Shown here one piece after another: positions 16,068-24,268 of a DNA stretch of 35,477 bases. Below the pieces are notes generated by a model. It saw only the letters and a program-made list of their open reading frames with translations. It had not been told where the DNA came from and made no database searches. Position 1 is the stretch's first letter. Each line of letters opens with the position of its first letter. Made by a program: the position numbers and the translations under genes. The DNA is from Lachnospiraceae bacterium (GTDB lineage Bacteria; Bacillota; Clostridia; Lachnospirales; Lachnospiraceae), in the NCBI GenBank assembly GCA_017469945.1, contig JAFUFI010000009.1, forward strand, positions 1 to 35,477, given 5' to 3'.

Positions 16068-16874
16068 CTATGGCAGATACTTCACTCTGAAAAGGTAATA
16101 GTGTTCGGAATCTTCTATAAAGTAATCGCCGCTGTACATGATCCTGAAGGTATACCGGGATCCATCGTCGGCGTTGAGATACAGATCTGTCTCATAGTAG
16201 TCTCCGTTTGCATCGATTTCGTATGTGCCGTAATCCATGACGTTTCCTTCGAAGTCCTGATGTCTGTAGGAGCCGTCCTCCTCAAAGATGTAGGTTGTAT
16301 CATCTTTCTTATCTGTGTCGTAATAACCCAGGTAAACCCACGTATCCACAATGTCGGAAAGAGGTCCGTCATTATCCCAGTCCATATCATAATCTGCATT
16401 TTCCAGGGGATCGCCGTAATTCGGAGCAGGGTCATTAGCAGGATCGTATCTGTGGATGAATCCCCCGTCTTCATCAACAAGGGTGTTTGTATCGTCACCG
16501 TACATGTGATGAACCTCGTTGCCTTCATAATCATAAAGGTAAAGATATCCGTCATTCAGTTCGAACGAACCGGACTCATTTATATTTTCCTTTGTATTCC
16601 ACTTATACCATGTTCCCAACTCATCAAACTTATAGTAGGTATTGTAATCATAATCAGCCTGCCAGGTATCGTAGTATACGCTTGCAGCGTCATTTCCAAA
16701 CTGGCCCTCATCTCCGGTCTCACTGTACTCAGAGGTCTCTGAGCCGCCCTGATCCTCGGCATCGTACTCGTTGTAATCATCGATGTCTACGTCATAGTTT
16801 ACATCCCCACCACCGCATGCGGTAAGTCCAAGCACCATAACGCCTATCAAGGCAAAAACAAAAAGCTTTTTCAT
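16068..16874 (-). CDS. Acidic lipoprotein, Asp/Tyr-rich
   Basis: 268 residues with signal MKKLFVFALIGVMVLGLTAC (Cys 20) and then a very acidic Asp/Glu/Tyr-rich linker. Two beta-rich units follow: VYYDTWQADYDYNTYYKFDELGT and further, and IVDTWVYLGYYDTD and further to the end. The units share a (D/G)xW start and a FEEDGSY-type strand, the same general style as the lipoprotein at 9418-10317, so they may belong to one poorly described surface-protein group. Function unknown. AAGGAGG lies before the ATG. It is separated by 106 bases from the membrane gene upstream, so it may have its own promoter. Confidence 0.8.
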   Translation of the reverse strand: MKKLFVFALIGVMVLGLTACGGGDVNYDVDIDDYNEYDAEDQGGSETSEYSETGDEGQFGNDAASVYYDTWQADYDYNTYYKFDELGTWYKWNTKENINESGSFELNDGYLYLYDYEGNEVHHMYGDDTNTLVDEDGGFIHRYDPANDPAPNYGDPLENADYDMDWDNDGPLSDIVDTWVYLGYYDTDKKDDTTYIFEEDGSYRHQDFEGNVMDYGTYEIDANGDYYETDLYLNADDGSRYTFRIMYSGDYFIEDSEHYYLFRVKYLP

Positions 16875-16980
16875 AAATCCTCCTTTTTACTCACGCGTAC
16901 CTTTTACATCAAGTATTATATTATGGCAGTTACAAAAAGTATAAACTATATGTGACAGGTAAAACGCACCCTCTGTGGAA

Positions 16981-17762
16981 TTATTCTTCGGGGGTCTCTT
17001 TTTCGGGATTGAATTCGTCGTCGTCAACGTAGCAGTGGAGCATCCATGCTTTGTTAAAGGGAATTGATAAATCCTTGGTATCGCCGGAATCAACGCACTT
17101 GTACTGATCAAGAAGAGAGGTCACGTAAAGGCGATTGAGCTTAAAATATGTGAAAAGAATCAAGGCGGTGATAAGTGCTGAAGCTATCGTCGTGGCAAGA
17201 TAGCCTGCTCTGAACATATATGCAACAGAAATGCCTCCGATGAAAGAGGTAAACAACAGAAGGATATTAAAAAGGGTCATTTCGGCGCTGGAAAGCTGCT
17301 TTTTAAAAGATTTCCAGACGCTGATGCGGCCTTTTTTATTTTTTATGACAACGCTTGGAGAATTCTTTTTCAGAGTTCTGTAAAAAAGAGTCTGAACAGT
17401 TTCTTTGTTTCTCGATTCGGATCTGATATTGTAAAGCTGGGAAATGACTCTGCAGGCTATCCATATACTTCCTTGTAGATGCGGTACCTGATGACAATCC
17501 TGCAAAAAAGAATTCCGATCAGATAGATTACAAAAAAGCCAAGGCCTTTGGCAATCCGGGGGACGTTTAAATTGATGATGCTGGGAATTACAAAGCCGAG
17601 GATTGAGAGATAAAGGGCGATGATCTGGTCGCGCTTTGTTTGCTGAAGCCCCAGTTCCTCGACGGTTTTCTCATAGCTGATCTCAAGGCTCATGAAGTCT
17701 TCTTTTGAGAATTGCTCCATACGGATCTTTTCGTTGATCTTTTTATTATTCTGAAAAAACAT
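16981..17762 (-). pseudogene. Four-helix membrane protein split by a frameshift
   Basis: From ATG 17762, one base after the phosphatase stop and with AAAGGA upstream, a frame reads through two helices (about IIALYLSILGFVIPSII and GLGFFVIYLIGILFCRIVI) to KEVYG and a TAG at 17459-17457. A second frame takes over at ACRVISQLYNIRSESRNKE and runs through two more helices to 16981, with an acidic tail. Restoring one base near 17457-17463 joins them as a single protein of about 260 residues with two helical hairpins. No named family recognised. It is probably co-transcribed with the phosphatase. It could be a sequence error or real decay. Confidence 0.7.
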
Positions 17763-17763
17763 T

Positions 17764-18570
17764 TTAAATCCTTTCATCGTATGGAACTTTGGGAAGTTCC
17801 TCAAGTACGATCTCTTTTAATTTTTCGAAATTATCTTTATTGTTGGCAGCGATTATTCCAAAGGGCCTGTCTAATGGAAAGCCTTCGTTATGCAAGCATT
17901 CGACATAGCCACCGGCAGATTTTATTATAGCGAAAGCGGCGGCTGCATCCCATGGAAATACGCGGATTTCAAAGTATAGCTCAACTTTTCCTGCGGCCAA
18001 AAGGGCAAGCTCTAATGCAGCAGAGCCCAGGCGACGAAGATCGTCTGATTTGTAATAGATTTTTTCGATTATTTTAAAGCAGGGCGCGGCGTAATCTTTA
18101 TTGTACAAGCTCATAGCTGAGCAAAGGATGGAATGTTCAAAATCTTTGTCAGATACTTTGATCGGTTTTCCGTTAAGAAAAGCGCCACTTCCAACCTGAC
18201 CCGTGTACATTTCATCCCGGTAAGGATGGTAGATCACACCGATGAAAGGCTCACCTTTTTTGATTAATCCGACTGAGATTACGCTCAGGCCGAGATCTCT
18301 TATAAAATTACTGGTTCCGTCGATCGGATCGATGACCCAGACATATTCACCCGAGCTATCAGTCTGGTCTTTTTCTTCACCAATGATCGTACTTCCGGGT
18401 AAGAGAAGCGTGAGTCCTTGGGAAAGGAATTCCTGGATTTTTAAGTCCGAATCCGTAACAAAGTTGGAGCTGTTGCCCTTTTGATTTATACCGCTCCTCG
18501 CCTCGGAGTCCATCATTATTTTACTTGCTTCTTTTACAATGGAAGCGATTTTTTCTATCAGGTCGTTCAT
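17764..18570 (-). CDS. Inositol monophosphatase family protein
   Basis: 268 residues with the full metal and phosphate site of the FIG/IMPase superfamily: GEEKD (about 64-68), WVIDPIDGTSNF with metal ligands Asp 81 and Asp 84, and WDAAAAFAIIKSAGG near 206. Members dephosphorylate inositol 1-phosphate, 3'-phosphoadenosine 5'-phosphate or fructose 1,6-bisphosphate. Length and the DGTSNF form fit the SuhB/inositol phosphatase group, but the substrate cannot be fixed from sequence alone. It is cytoplasmic and magnesium dependent. AGAGG precedes the start. The frameshifted membrane gene begins one base after its stop. Confidence 0.9.
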   Translation of the reverse strand: MNDLIEKIASIVKEASKIMMDSEARSGINQKGNSSNFVTDSDLKIQEFLSQGLTLLLPGSTIIGEEKDQTDSSGEYVWVIDPIDGTSNFIRDLGLSVISVGLIKKGEPFIGVIYHPYRDEMYTGQVGSGAFLNGKPIKVSDKDFEHSILCSAMSLYNKDYAAPCFKIIEKIYYKSDDLRRLGSAALELALLAAGKVELYFEIRVFPWDAAAAFAIIKSAGGYVECLHNEGFPLDRPFGIIAANNKDNFEKLKEIVLEELPKVPYDERI

Positions 18571-18595
18571 AAAATACCTCTAAGAGTTTTTTATT

Positions 18596-18604
18596 AGTAT
18601 AACA
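18596..18604 (-). promoter_or_regulatory. Extended -10 promoter of the inositol phosphatase operon
   Basis: TGT-TATACT on the minus strand within ATTATGTTATACT, 26 bases before the start codon at 18570. The same 13 bases precede the hybrid kinase gene. No clear -35 box. Confidence 0.45.
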
Positions 18605-18624
18605 TAATCGGCATCTATGTTGTT

Positions 18625-19104
18625 TTACTTATTGCGGTATTTATTCATGATTTCCGGAGGAATATGACAGTAATCTTCCGGAAATCTTACCAGTCTGTCT
18701 TGATGTTCATCGGCGCTTCTAACATAGTTTGTCAGAGGTTTTACTTCGATTGCAATCCTGTCTCTGTCATCTCTTAAATCTATATATTTTCTTGCCTCTT
18801 CCAGATGTTTTTCATTTTCGCTGTATATTCCGGTCCTGTACTTTGGACCTTCATCTATTCCCTGCTTATTAATGCTATAGGGATCAATGATCTCAAAAAA
18901 ATAATCCATCAGCTGACTTACGCTTACATGCGCCGGATCAAAAACAGTCTTTACACATTCCGCGTATCCATCGTATTCGCCGTCAAGTGTGTTTGTGCTG
19001 CCATTTGCCCTTCCTGCTTCAGTTTCTATAACGCCGGGAAGAGACCTTATAAAATGCTGAACTCCCCACAGACATCCTCCTGCTATGTAAATAGTTTCTT
19101 TCAT
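18625..19104 (-). CDS. msrA: Peptide methionine-S-sulfoxide reductase (MsrA), variant site
   Basis: 159 residues. The catalytic segment is AGGCLWGVQHF, with Leu where most MsrA proteins have Phe (GCFWG); the catalytic Cys is residue 11. Downstream, ETEAGRANGS replaces the usual VGYAGG, and DPYSINKQGIDEGPKYRTGIY and ADEHQDRLVRFPEDYC follow the family pattern (ligands around EYHQ replaced by DEHQ). It should reduce methionine sulfoxide in damaged proteins with thioredoxin. A second, more standard MsrA lies at 26670-27155, so these are not a recent duplication. It is in the minus direction; a TATAAT at 19146-19141 may be its promoter. Confidence 0.88.
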   Translation of the reverse strand: MKETIYIAGGCLWGVQHFIRSLPGVIETEAGRANGSTNTLDGEYDGYAECVKTVFDPAHVSVSQLMDYFFEIIDPYSINKQGIDEGPKYRTGIYSENEKHLEEARKYIDLRDDRDRIAIEVKPLTNYVRSADEHQDRLVRFPEDYCHIPPEIMNKYRNK

Positions 19105-19379
19105 TTTCTCATTTTACCTTTCTAGGTTAATCGCGGGTTCATTATACTCTCTGAAATCTTTTTAGAAAAGACTATTGCCCGGAATTATGAATAATAAAGG
19201 TAGTTTGAAGCCATAAAGGAACCTGGCGGAAAAGCTATGAAGAAAGACGAAGGAGAGTAGAGCCGATTGGCATCTTTTATAATTTGATTTGGAAGTTGAA
19301 AATGGTCTTACAAAGACATTTACATTTCCCAAAGTGTTTGATACGATGGAACTACCCAGAAAGTTGTAGGAGATAATAG
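19105..19379. other. AT-rich divergent intergenic region with a possible coding remnant
   Basis: No complete gene. A minus-strand TATAAT at 19146-19141 could serve msrA, and a plus-strand TATAAT at 19278-19283 could serve the gene at 19380. A plus-strand frame from about 19290 to a TAG just before 19367 reads LEVENGLTKTFTFPKVFDTM and on. That is protein-like but without a start, so it may be the tail of a lost gene. This region marks the left edge of the AT-rich island. Confidence 0.4.
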
Positions 19380-19658
19380 ATGAAATCAGGGTCAAAGAAA
19401 TTAGGAATACCGGCAAACGGAAGGTTTGAATATACAAATCGAGTTAAGCCGGTTACCTGTAATTGTTCTAAATGCATACACTCTAAGAAAGCTGCCGGTA
19501 CCCTCTACTGTAGTTATTATGATACTTTTAGTCCTAAGAAAAAGGTTTGTGTAAGGTATAGCCCTATTGAAAATGATGGTGTCAGACAAAAACCGTTAAA
19601 TAAATCTGAAATTAACAAGATGTCAAAAAAAAAGAAGTCTTTTCCATGGGAAATCTAA
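19380..19658 (+). CDS. Small Cys-rich protein, putative zinc binder
   Basis: 92 residues, basic, with five Cys in 26 residues: CNCSKC near 27-32, then YCSYY and KKVCVRY. This spacing suggests a zinc knuckle or ribbon and so possible nucleic-acid or protein binding, but I recognise no named family. AGGAGA at 19367-19372 supports the ATG. The C-terminus is Lys-rich (KMSKKKKSFPWEI). It lies in an AT-rich stretch unlike its neighbours and is followed closely by the PLD-like gene, with which it may form a transferred pair. Confidence 0.6.
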   Translation: MKSGSKKLGIPANGRFEYTNRVKPVTCNCSKCIHSKKAAGTLYCSYYDTFSPKKKVCVRYSPIENDGVRQKPLNKSEINKMSKKKKSFPWEI

Positions 19659-19848
19659 TTACATCTCAATACCTACTATGCCGTCAATAGATTGGGTTAA
19701 CTGTGTGAAATCTGCAAAGCATTTCCAAATGGAATTACCATTTCTGCTAATTGTCACTCGTCCAACACAATGTGCTTTGTTTCCGCTCTTTCTAAGTTGC
19801 TTACACTGTATTTTATTCTGTTTCGATATATTATATTTCTATATCCTT

Positions 19849-20529
19849 ATGAGAATGGAGGGGGTTACTATTCCAAAACTATATTTAGTTTATATACCAA
19901 AGTATCAAGATTCTACGCCACCTTTTCTGATTACTAATACTATTTCTCAATATATGCATAATTTCAGACATGGCTGCGATACTACTATTATTTCTTGTCC
20001 CGGCTGTCTTTCTTCTAATGAGAGAATGGATGATTACGCCAACAACTTTCGTAGTATTGTTCCTGGCTGTAACATATTTGGAGCCTTTCGTGCTTATAAC
20101 GGATATAATCACAGACTTAATGATTTTAAAAATGCAATTGTAAATGCGAGTCCTTCTATTACTCTTTTAGATATAGCAGCGAGAAATCACTCTGACCATA
20201 GAAAAATGCTATTTTTTATTGAAGAATCCCCAAACACGATTGTGAATATAAATACCAGAGCGCTTGCAAATGATTATTTGGATCATGCGAATGTTAAAGC
20301 AGTTCTAATCGGTTCAAGTAATCAGAGTTTTAACACCTACTTTTCTCCTACTGGTCGTAATGGCGAATGCGATATTCTGATGTATATAGATGATAAGGAT
20401 CCTGATGAACAACAATGGCCGGAAGGAACTATCGTTTCCGGAGAACTCTTTGGAAGGGACCCCGATGTATTATTAAAAAATATGCTAAAAGAAGTATTCG
20501 ACCACTATTTGGATCCGGCTACTCTGTAA
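19849..20529 (+). CDS. Phospholipase-D-like domain protein
   Basis: About 227 residues from the ATG at 19849. The second half has NHSDHRKMLFF, an H-x-K pair as in PLD HKD motifs (His about 117, Lys about 119), followed by KAVLIGSSNQSF, the strand plus GS-N element that follows in PLD-like nucleases. The Asp of the classical motif is not obvious. One HKD per chain would imply a dimer, as in single-motif PLD nucleases. The start is uncertain: neither ATG (19849, 19855) has a ribosome site, while GGAGGGGG at 19857-19863 is ideally placed for an ATT at 19870, giving IPKLYLVYIPKYQD. The upstream open frame to 19678 does not look coding. AT-rich codon use suggests transfer. It could be a nuclease. 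Confidence 0.55.
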   Translation: MRMEGVTIPKLYLVYIPKYQDSTPPFLITNTISQYMHNFRHGCDTTIISCPGCLSSNERMDDYANNFRSIVPGCNIFGAFRAYNGYNHRLNDFKNAIVNASPSITLLDIAARNHSDHRKMLFFIEESPNTIVNINTRALANDYLDHANVKAVLIGSSNQSFNTYFSPTGRNGECDILMYIDDKDPDEQQWPEGTIVSGELFGRDPDVLLKNMLKEVFDHYLDPATL

Positions 20530-20601
20530 TTATCCATAGAATCCATAGAACTTTTCAATCAAACATCAGAATCTGAAAATGGTTCTTTGCTGTAGCTCTT
20601 T

Positions 20602-20634
20602 AAACTTGTTTGTATAGCTTGGACAAACAAGTTT
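20602..20634. repeat. Inverted repeat (12-bp perfect stem)
   Basis: AAACTTGTTTGT, nine-base loop, ACAAACAAGTTT; the stem extends by a few pairs with one G-T (CTTT/GAAG). It lies between the PLD-like gene and the next lipoprotein gene. There is no strong T run after it, so it may be a weak terminator or an operator for the promoter 29 bases downstream. Confidence 0.65.
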
Positions 20635-20662
20635 GAAGTAGTTATTTCTTCGGCATATAGAG

Positions 20663-20668
20663 TATAAT
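20663..20668 (+). promoter_or_regulatory. -10 box of the lipoprotein gene at 20719
   Basis: TATAAT at 20663-20668 with a poor -35. The start would be near 20675, giving a leader of about 44 bases that includes GAGGAG and AAGG. Confidence 0.35.
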
Positions 20669-20718
20669 GGTTATATGCAACTCTACAAAACGCAGAAACT
20701 GTGAGGAGCAAGGTAAAA

Positions 20719-22362
20719 GTGAAAAATATCATATTAGGAATAGTTTTTTTGATAGTGGCAGTATTTTTATCAGGATGTGCTACGTATGGTGATAGAGATA
20801 ATATGGTGAACAGCGGTGATACTGAAATTGAAAACGCTGTATCATCAGAAACAAGTACCGGTGAAAAGGAACTGCCGGGGTCTGAAGTGCAGGAGTTCAT
20901 AGCTTCATTTGAGTCCTGGGATGACTTATATATATACATTAAAGAGCATATAAAAGAGAAGCTGATTTCGGAAGGCGAAATAACCGAAGGTGATTCACTC
21001 TATTTTACATACAGAGATGTGGCTGACCATTTTTTTGAGCGCACTGATGAGAATGATAATATGACTTTTTCCGGTAGCTTTTTTTATTTTGGCAAAGAAG
21101 GAAACGTGATTCCGATAGGGTACTCTGCTACGCTCGAAATTAAAGATGATCGATTTAGCGTCGTATCGCTTGATTACTTGACAGTAGGGAAAGTTATCGA
21201 AGGAGTCGGAGACGAAAAAACTGAGTGGGATTATTATGACATTTTTGAGGATTTAAGCTTCTATTTTTTGCATGAAAGTTTCGATGAACTGATAGGATAC
21301 CAAACCAAAGAAGATGCTGCTAATTTAGAAAAACTGATGGCAGAAAACAACCTAACGCCGGACATGATCTTTGCTAAACTTTTGTTTGAACAAAATAAGG
21401 ATGCATACAAAGATCCGATTCAGGCTATGGAAACAATGTTGCCGGCGTTAAAGGGGTATCCCAAAAGGTTATTTGTGGATGACGAGTTTTATGATATTGA
21501 TATTTTTATAGATTTTGGAAAAGATAAAGAAGCTGTCGTCAATATGGAGGTACTTGGAAAAACAGATGAGGGCGATCTGTTGTATGCGATAGGAAGTAGT
21601 GGATTTGCAAGCAAGGATGAAGAGGAAAGAAAGGCTAAATTCTGTAATGTGACACAAGCGGAACTTGATGCCGCAGCAGAGGTTTCATTTACCGATGTAT
21701 ATTCCGGAACTGCAAAAACAGATTACTTCTATGTGGGTAGATTCGAAGGAACGGATATTGAGTTATACGGGGCTACCAATTTCAGCGGATATGTTGTTAA
21801 AATCGGAAGTGATATTTGTCCATTAATTCACAGGATTGGACGTTCTGGCCCTGAAAACATGTTCTCCGGAGACTTTGATGGCGATGGAGAAATTGAATGC
21901 GGATTTACGCAGTCTGAAGGTTGGGGAACAGGGTATTATGTGGATGGACTTGTGATGATCGATCCAAATGAAGAAAAGAAGTTTAGCTTCTTTGATATAA
22001 AAGATCTGACAGAGTACAATGGTAACGTGTTCTCAAAAGTAAAGACCGGAATTGATGAACAGAGCAGCGTTCTTGTTTATTGGATTGAGGATGACGGCAA
22101 GGTAAGAGACAAGGGCAGGATAAAACTTGAAGATACTATAACCGATGGTTCCATATGTCGGGGACTCGGATTTGGAGATCAGTTTTTTATCGACTATGTT
22201 GATGATGAATGGAAATTCACAGCTATAGGTGGAAGCTTGTGGTCGGACCGGGTAATACCGGATTATGAGGATTCTGTGAACCTTACAGGAACAATTGAAT
22301 ACAAGAATGGTTCGATAACGTTCAACAATCTGCATCTGGCAGCAGGTGAAATGATGTATTAG
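20719..22362 (+). CDS. Large lipoprotein with a calcium-type DxDGDG loop
   Basis: From GTG 20719 the protein is 547 residues with signal MKNIILGIVFLIVAVFLSGC (Cys 20). The upstream GTG at 20701 would add six residues; AGGAG and AAGG at 20704-20713 fit the later start. The middle (about 150-310) is acidic and helical, and the C-terminal half is beta-rich with SGDFDGDGEIECGF, an FG-GAP/VCBS-like calcium loop. No catalytic signature seen. It is surface-anchored and probably binds a ligand or polysaccharide; the function is unknown. sfsA begins 19 bases later without a visible promoter, so they may be co-transcribed. Confidence 0.75.
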   Translation: MKNIILGIVFLIVAVFLSGCATYGDRDNMVNSGDTEIENAVSSETSTGEKELPGSEVQEFIASFESWDDLYIYIKEHIKEKLISEGEITEGDSLYFTYRDVADHFFERTDENDNMTFSGSFFYFGKEGNVIPIGYSATLEIKDDRFSVVSLDYLTVGKVIEGVGDEKTEWDYYDIFEDLSFYFLHESFDELIGYQTKEDAANLEKLMAENNLTPDMIFAKLLFEQNKDAYKDPIQAMETMLPALKGYPKRLFVDDEFYDIDIFIDFGKDKEAVVNMEVLGKTDEGDLLYAIGSSGFASKDEEERKAKFCNVTQAELDAAAEVSFTDVYSGTAKTDYFYVGRFEGTDIELYGATNFSGYVVKIGSDICPLIHRIGRSGPENMFSGDFDGDGEIECGFTQSEGWGTGYYVDGLVMIDPNEEKKFSFFDIKDLTEYNGNVFSKVKTGIDEQSSVLVYWIEDDGKVRDKGRIKLEDTITDGSICRGLGFGDQFFIDYVDDEWKFTAIGGSLWSDRVIPDYEDSVNLTGTIEYKNGSITFNNLHLAAGEMMY

Positions 22363-22381
22363 TAAGTTTTAAATATAAAAT

Positions 22382-23028
22382 ATGAAGTATAAAAACATAA
22401 TTAAAGCCGTTTTCATATCCCGCCCCAACCGTTTTATTGCCAAGGTTTTGATAGATGGACATGAGGAAACGGTGCATGTAAAAAACACCGGAAGGTGCAA
22501 AGAACTGTTGATACCGGGATGCGAAGCGTGGCTGACCGAGCCAGGTACACCGGAGCGAAAAACAAAGTATGATCTTGTGGCCGTAAGGAAAAGCACGGGG
22601 TACTGTTTAACATCGACAGTCAGGCTCCGAACAAGGTCGTTAAAGAATGGCTGGAAACAAAAGGGTACGACCGCATAGTACCTGAATATACATACGGTAA
22701 TTCACGCATTGATTTTTATATGGAGAAGGGAAATGAAAAGTTCCTTATGGAAGTCAAGGGGTGCACGCTTGAGGTTGACGGTATCGGCTACTTCCCGGAT
22801 GCGCCAACTGAGCGTGGCGTAAAGCACTTGCGTGAGCTCATAAAGGCAAAGAAAGAGGGATATCGAGCGATTCTTGCCTTTGTAATACAGATGGAGGGGG
22901 TGTATGAGGTAAGACCAAATATAGCAACCCACCCTGAATTTGCCGCAGCTTTTGAAGAAGCGAAAAAAGCCGGGGTTGAAATCCTGTTTCTTCCCTGCAA
23001 GGTTGCGCCGGATGAACTGAAAATATAA
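22382..23028 (+). pseudogene. sfsA: SfsA family nuclease-like protein, frameshifted
   Basis: Two frames together give a complete SfsA. Frame one (22382 to about 22592) covers the N-terminal OB-like part with RPNRFIAKVLIDG, HVKNTGRCKELL and KYDLVAVRK. The other frame resumes at HGVLFNIDSQAPNKVVKEW and continues through the PD-(D/E)XK-like core RIDFYMEKG...FLMEVKGCTL to 23028. The break lies in an A run (22589-22592): one extra A restores VRKKHGVLFNIDSQ. SfsA is a conserved DNA-binding, nuclease-fold protein named after sugar fermentation stimulation in Escherichia coli. A one-base deletion in a homopolymer suggests a read error or a slippage mutation. No strong ribosome site is seen. Confidence 0.85.
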
Positions 23029-23050
23029 AATGACACAGGAGGAAGGGTAT

Positions 23051-23902
23051 ATGGAATTTGCAAAAGTTGGAGGCGTGCAGATTGGGCTGATGGTCCTTGG
23101 ACTTATCATTTTTCTTTTTGCGCCGCTTATCATAGCAATCGTTTGGACTGTTAAGAAAAAAGAGAGATTTACGACCATTTTAATCGGTGCTGCCACATTT
23201 ATTGTCTTTGCGTTGATACTTGAAAAGTCGATTCAGAACGTTTTGGTCTTTCCTTCGCAGATGGGGCTTCCGCTTCATGGGGCGGCTAAGTTTCTAAACG
23301 CAAGGCCCATTCTCTGGGCGCTGGTTCTTGGATTGTTTCCCGGAGTCTTTGAAGAGACAGGCAGACTGGTGGCATTTAAGACTGTTCTCAGAAAGCGGAA
23401 AAACCGCGAGACGGGAATTTCGTATGGTATAGGTCACGGCGGCATAGAGGTGATGCTTATACTCGGTCTTACTTATATCACCAATATCGCTTATGCGGTT
23501 ATGATAAATACCGGAGTATACGGCAATCTGATCGCACAGGCAGCGGCGCTGGCACCGGAGCAGGTAGAGCAGGGATACACGGTAGCCGCGCAGCTTGCGG
23601 CATTTTCCGCATGGGACCTGGCTATAGGCGTCGTTGAGCGTATTTTTGCGTTTATGTTTCATACCGGTGCATCAATCCTTGTTTTTTATGCATGCAAGGA
23701 TAAAAAGAAATTCTGGCTCTATCCTCTGGCAATCTTGCTCCATACAGCGATGGATTCATTAGCGGGACTAAAGATGGCAGGTGTGATCGAAATCAGCCCC
23801 GTTATGATGGAGGTGGTCGTTGCGGTCTTTGGCCTTGCAACGTTCTTCGGAGCATATTTCCTGCTGTACAGAAAGGACAGCGAAAAGGGTAAAACTGTAT
23901 GA
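23051..23902 (+). CDS. YhfC-family intramembrane glutamic protease-like protein
   Basis: 283 residues from ATG 23051; AGGAGG at 23038-23043 supports this over the ATG at 23030. About seven membrane helices. Conserved polar motifs in helices match the YhfC family, a relative of CPBP/ABI proteases: FEETGR near 100, GIGHGGIEVM near 128, and HTAMDSLAG near 231. Known relatives have roles in membrane-protein processing or bacteriocin self-immunity; the substrate here is unknown. The stop overlaps the GntR start (ATGA at 23899-23902), so the two are coupled. Confidence 0.8.
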   Translation: MEFAKVGGVQIGLMVLGLIIFLFAPLIIAIVWTVKKKERFTTILIGAATFIVFALILEKSIQNVLVFPSQMGLPLHGAAKFLNARPILWALVLGLFPGVFEETGRLVAFKTVLRKRKNRETGISYGIGHGGIEVMLILGLTYITNIAYAVMINTGVYGNLIAQAAALAPEQVEQGYTVAAQLAAFSAWDLAIGVVERIFAFMFHTGASILVFYACKDKKKFWLYPLAILLHTAMDSLAGLKMAGVIEISPVMMEVVVAVFGLATFFGAYFLLYRKDSEKGKTV

Positions 23903-24264
23903 TAATACGGATTGATGAATTGTCGGATGTGCCTATATATCAGCAGATCAGGAACCAGATCGTCATGGGAATCTCATCGGGAGAGCTGGAGGCGGGGGAG
24001 CAACTTCCCACGGTCAGGGCGCTGGCTTTTGATATGGGGATAAATACCATGACGGTGAGCAAAGCATACCAACTGTTAAAAACAGAAGGGTACATTATGA
24101 CGGACAGAAAAAACGGAGCAAGAATACGCACTGAGATTGAAAAGCAGGGCAGGATCAGTGCCGGAAACCGGTCTGAGCTTAAGCGCATCGTATCGGAAGC
24201 AAGGATCTCGGGCGTGCCAAAGGATGAAATCATTAATCTCGTGAACGAGTATTACGGAGGGTAG
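23899..24264 (+). CDS. GntR-family regulator, YtrA type
   Basis: 121 residues. The winged-helix domain at 1-70 has the GntR pattern PIYQQIRNQIVMGISSGELEAG, LPTVRALA, INTMTVSKAYQLLKTEGY. The C-terminal part is only about 50 residues (two helices), as in the YtrA subfamily, and has no ligand-binding domain of the FadR or HutC kind. YtrA-type repressors control adjacent membrane-protein or ABC operons. It sits between a YhfC-type protease and a DUF5808-like membrane protein, coupled to the first and four bases from the second, so it probably represses this operon. No operator was identified. Confidence 0.9.
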   Translation: MIIRIDELSDVPIYQQIRNQIVMGISSGELEAGEQLPTVRALAFDMGINTMTVSKAYQLLKTEGYIMTDRKNGARIRTEIEKQGRISAGNRSELKRIVSEARISGVPKDEIINLVNEYYGG

Positions 24265-24268
24265 GATA

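Noticed and set aside
16101..16742. Plus-strand open frame of 213 codons opposite the acidic lipoprotein
   Set aside because: It is antisense to a gene with a clear signal peptide and ribosome site; its composition is Val/Ile/Cys-rich from the complement of Asp/Tyr codons.
19678..19848. N-terminal extension of the PLD-like protein
   Set aside because: No ribosome site, Cys/Phe/Leu-rich and unlike coding sequence; the good ribosome site lies at 19857-19863.
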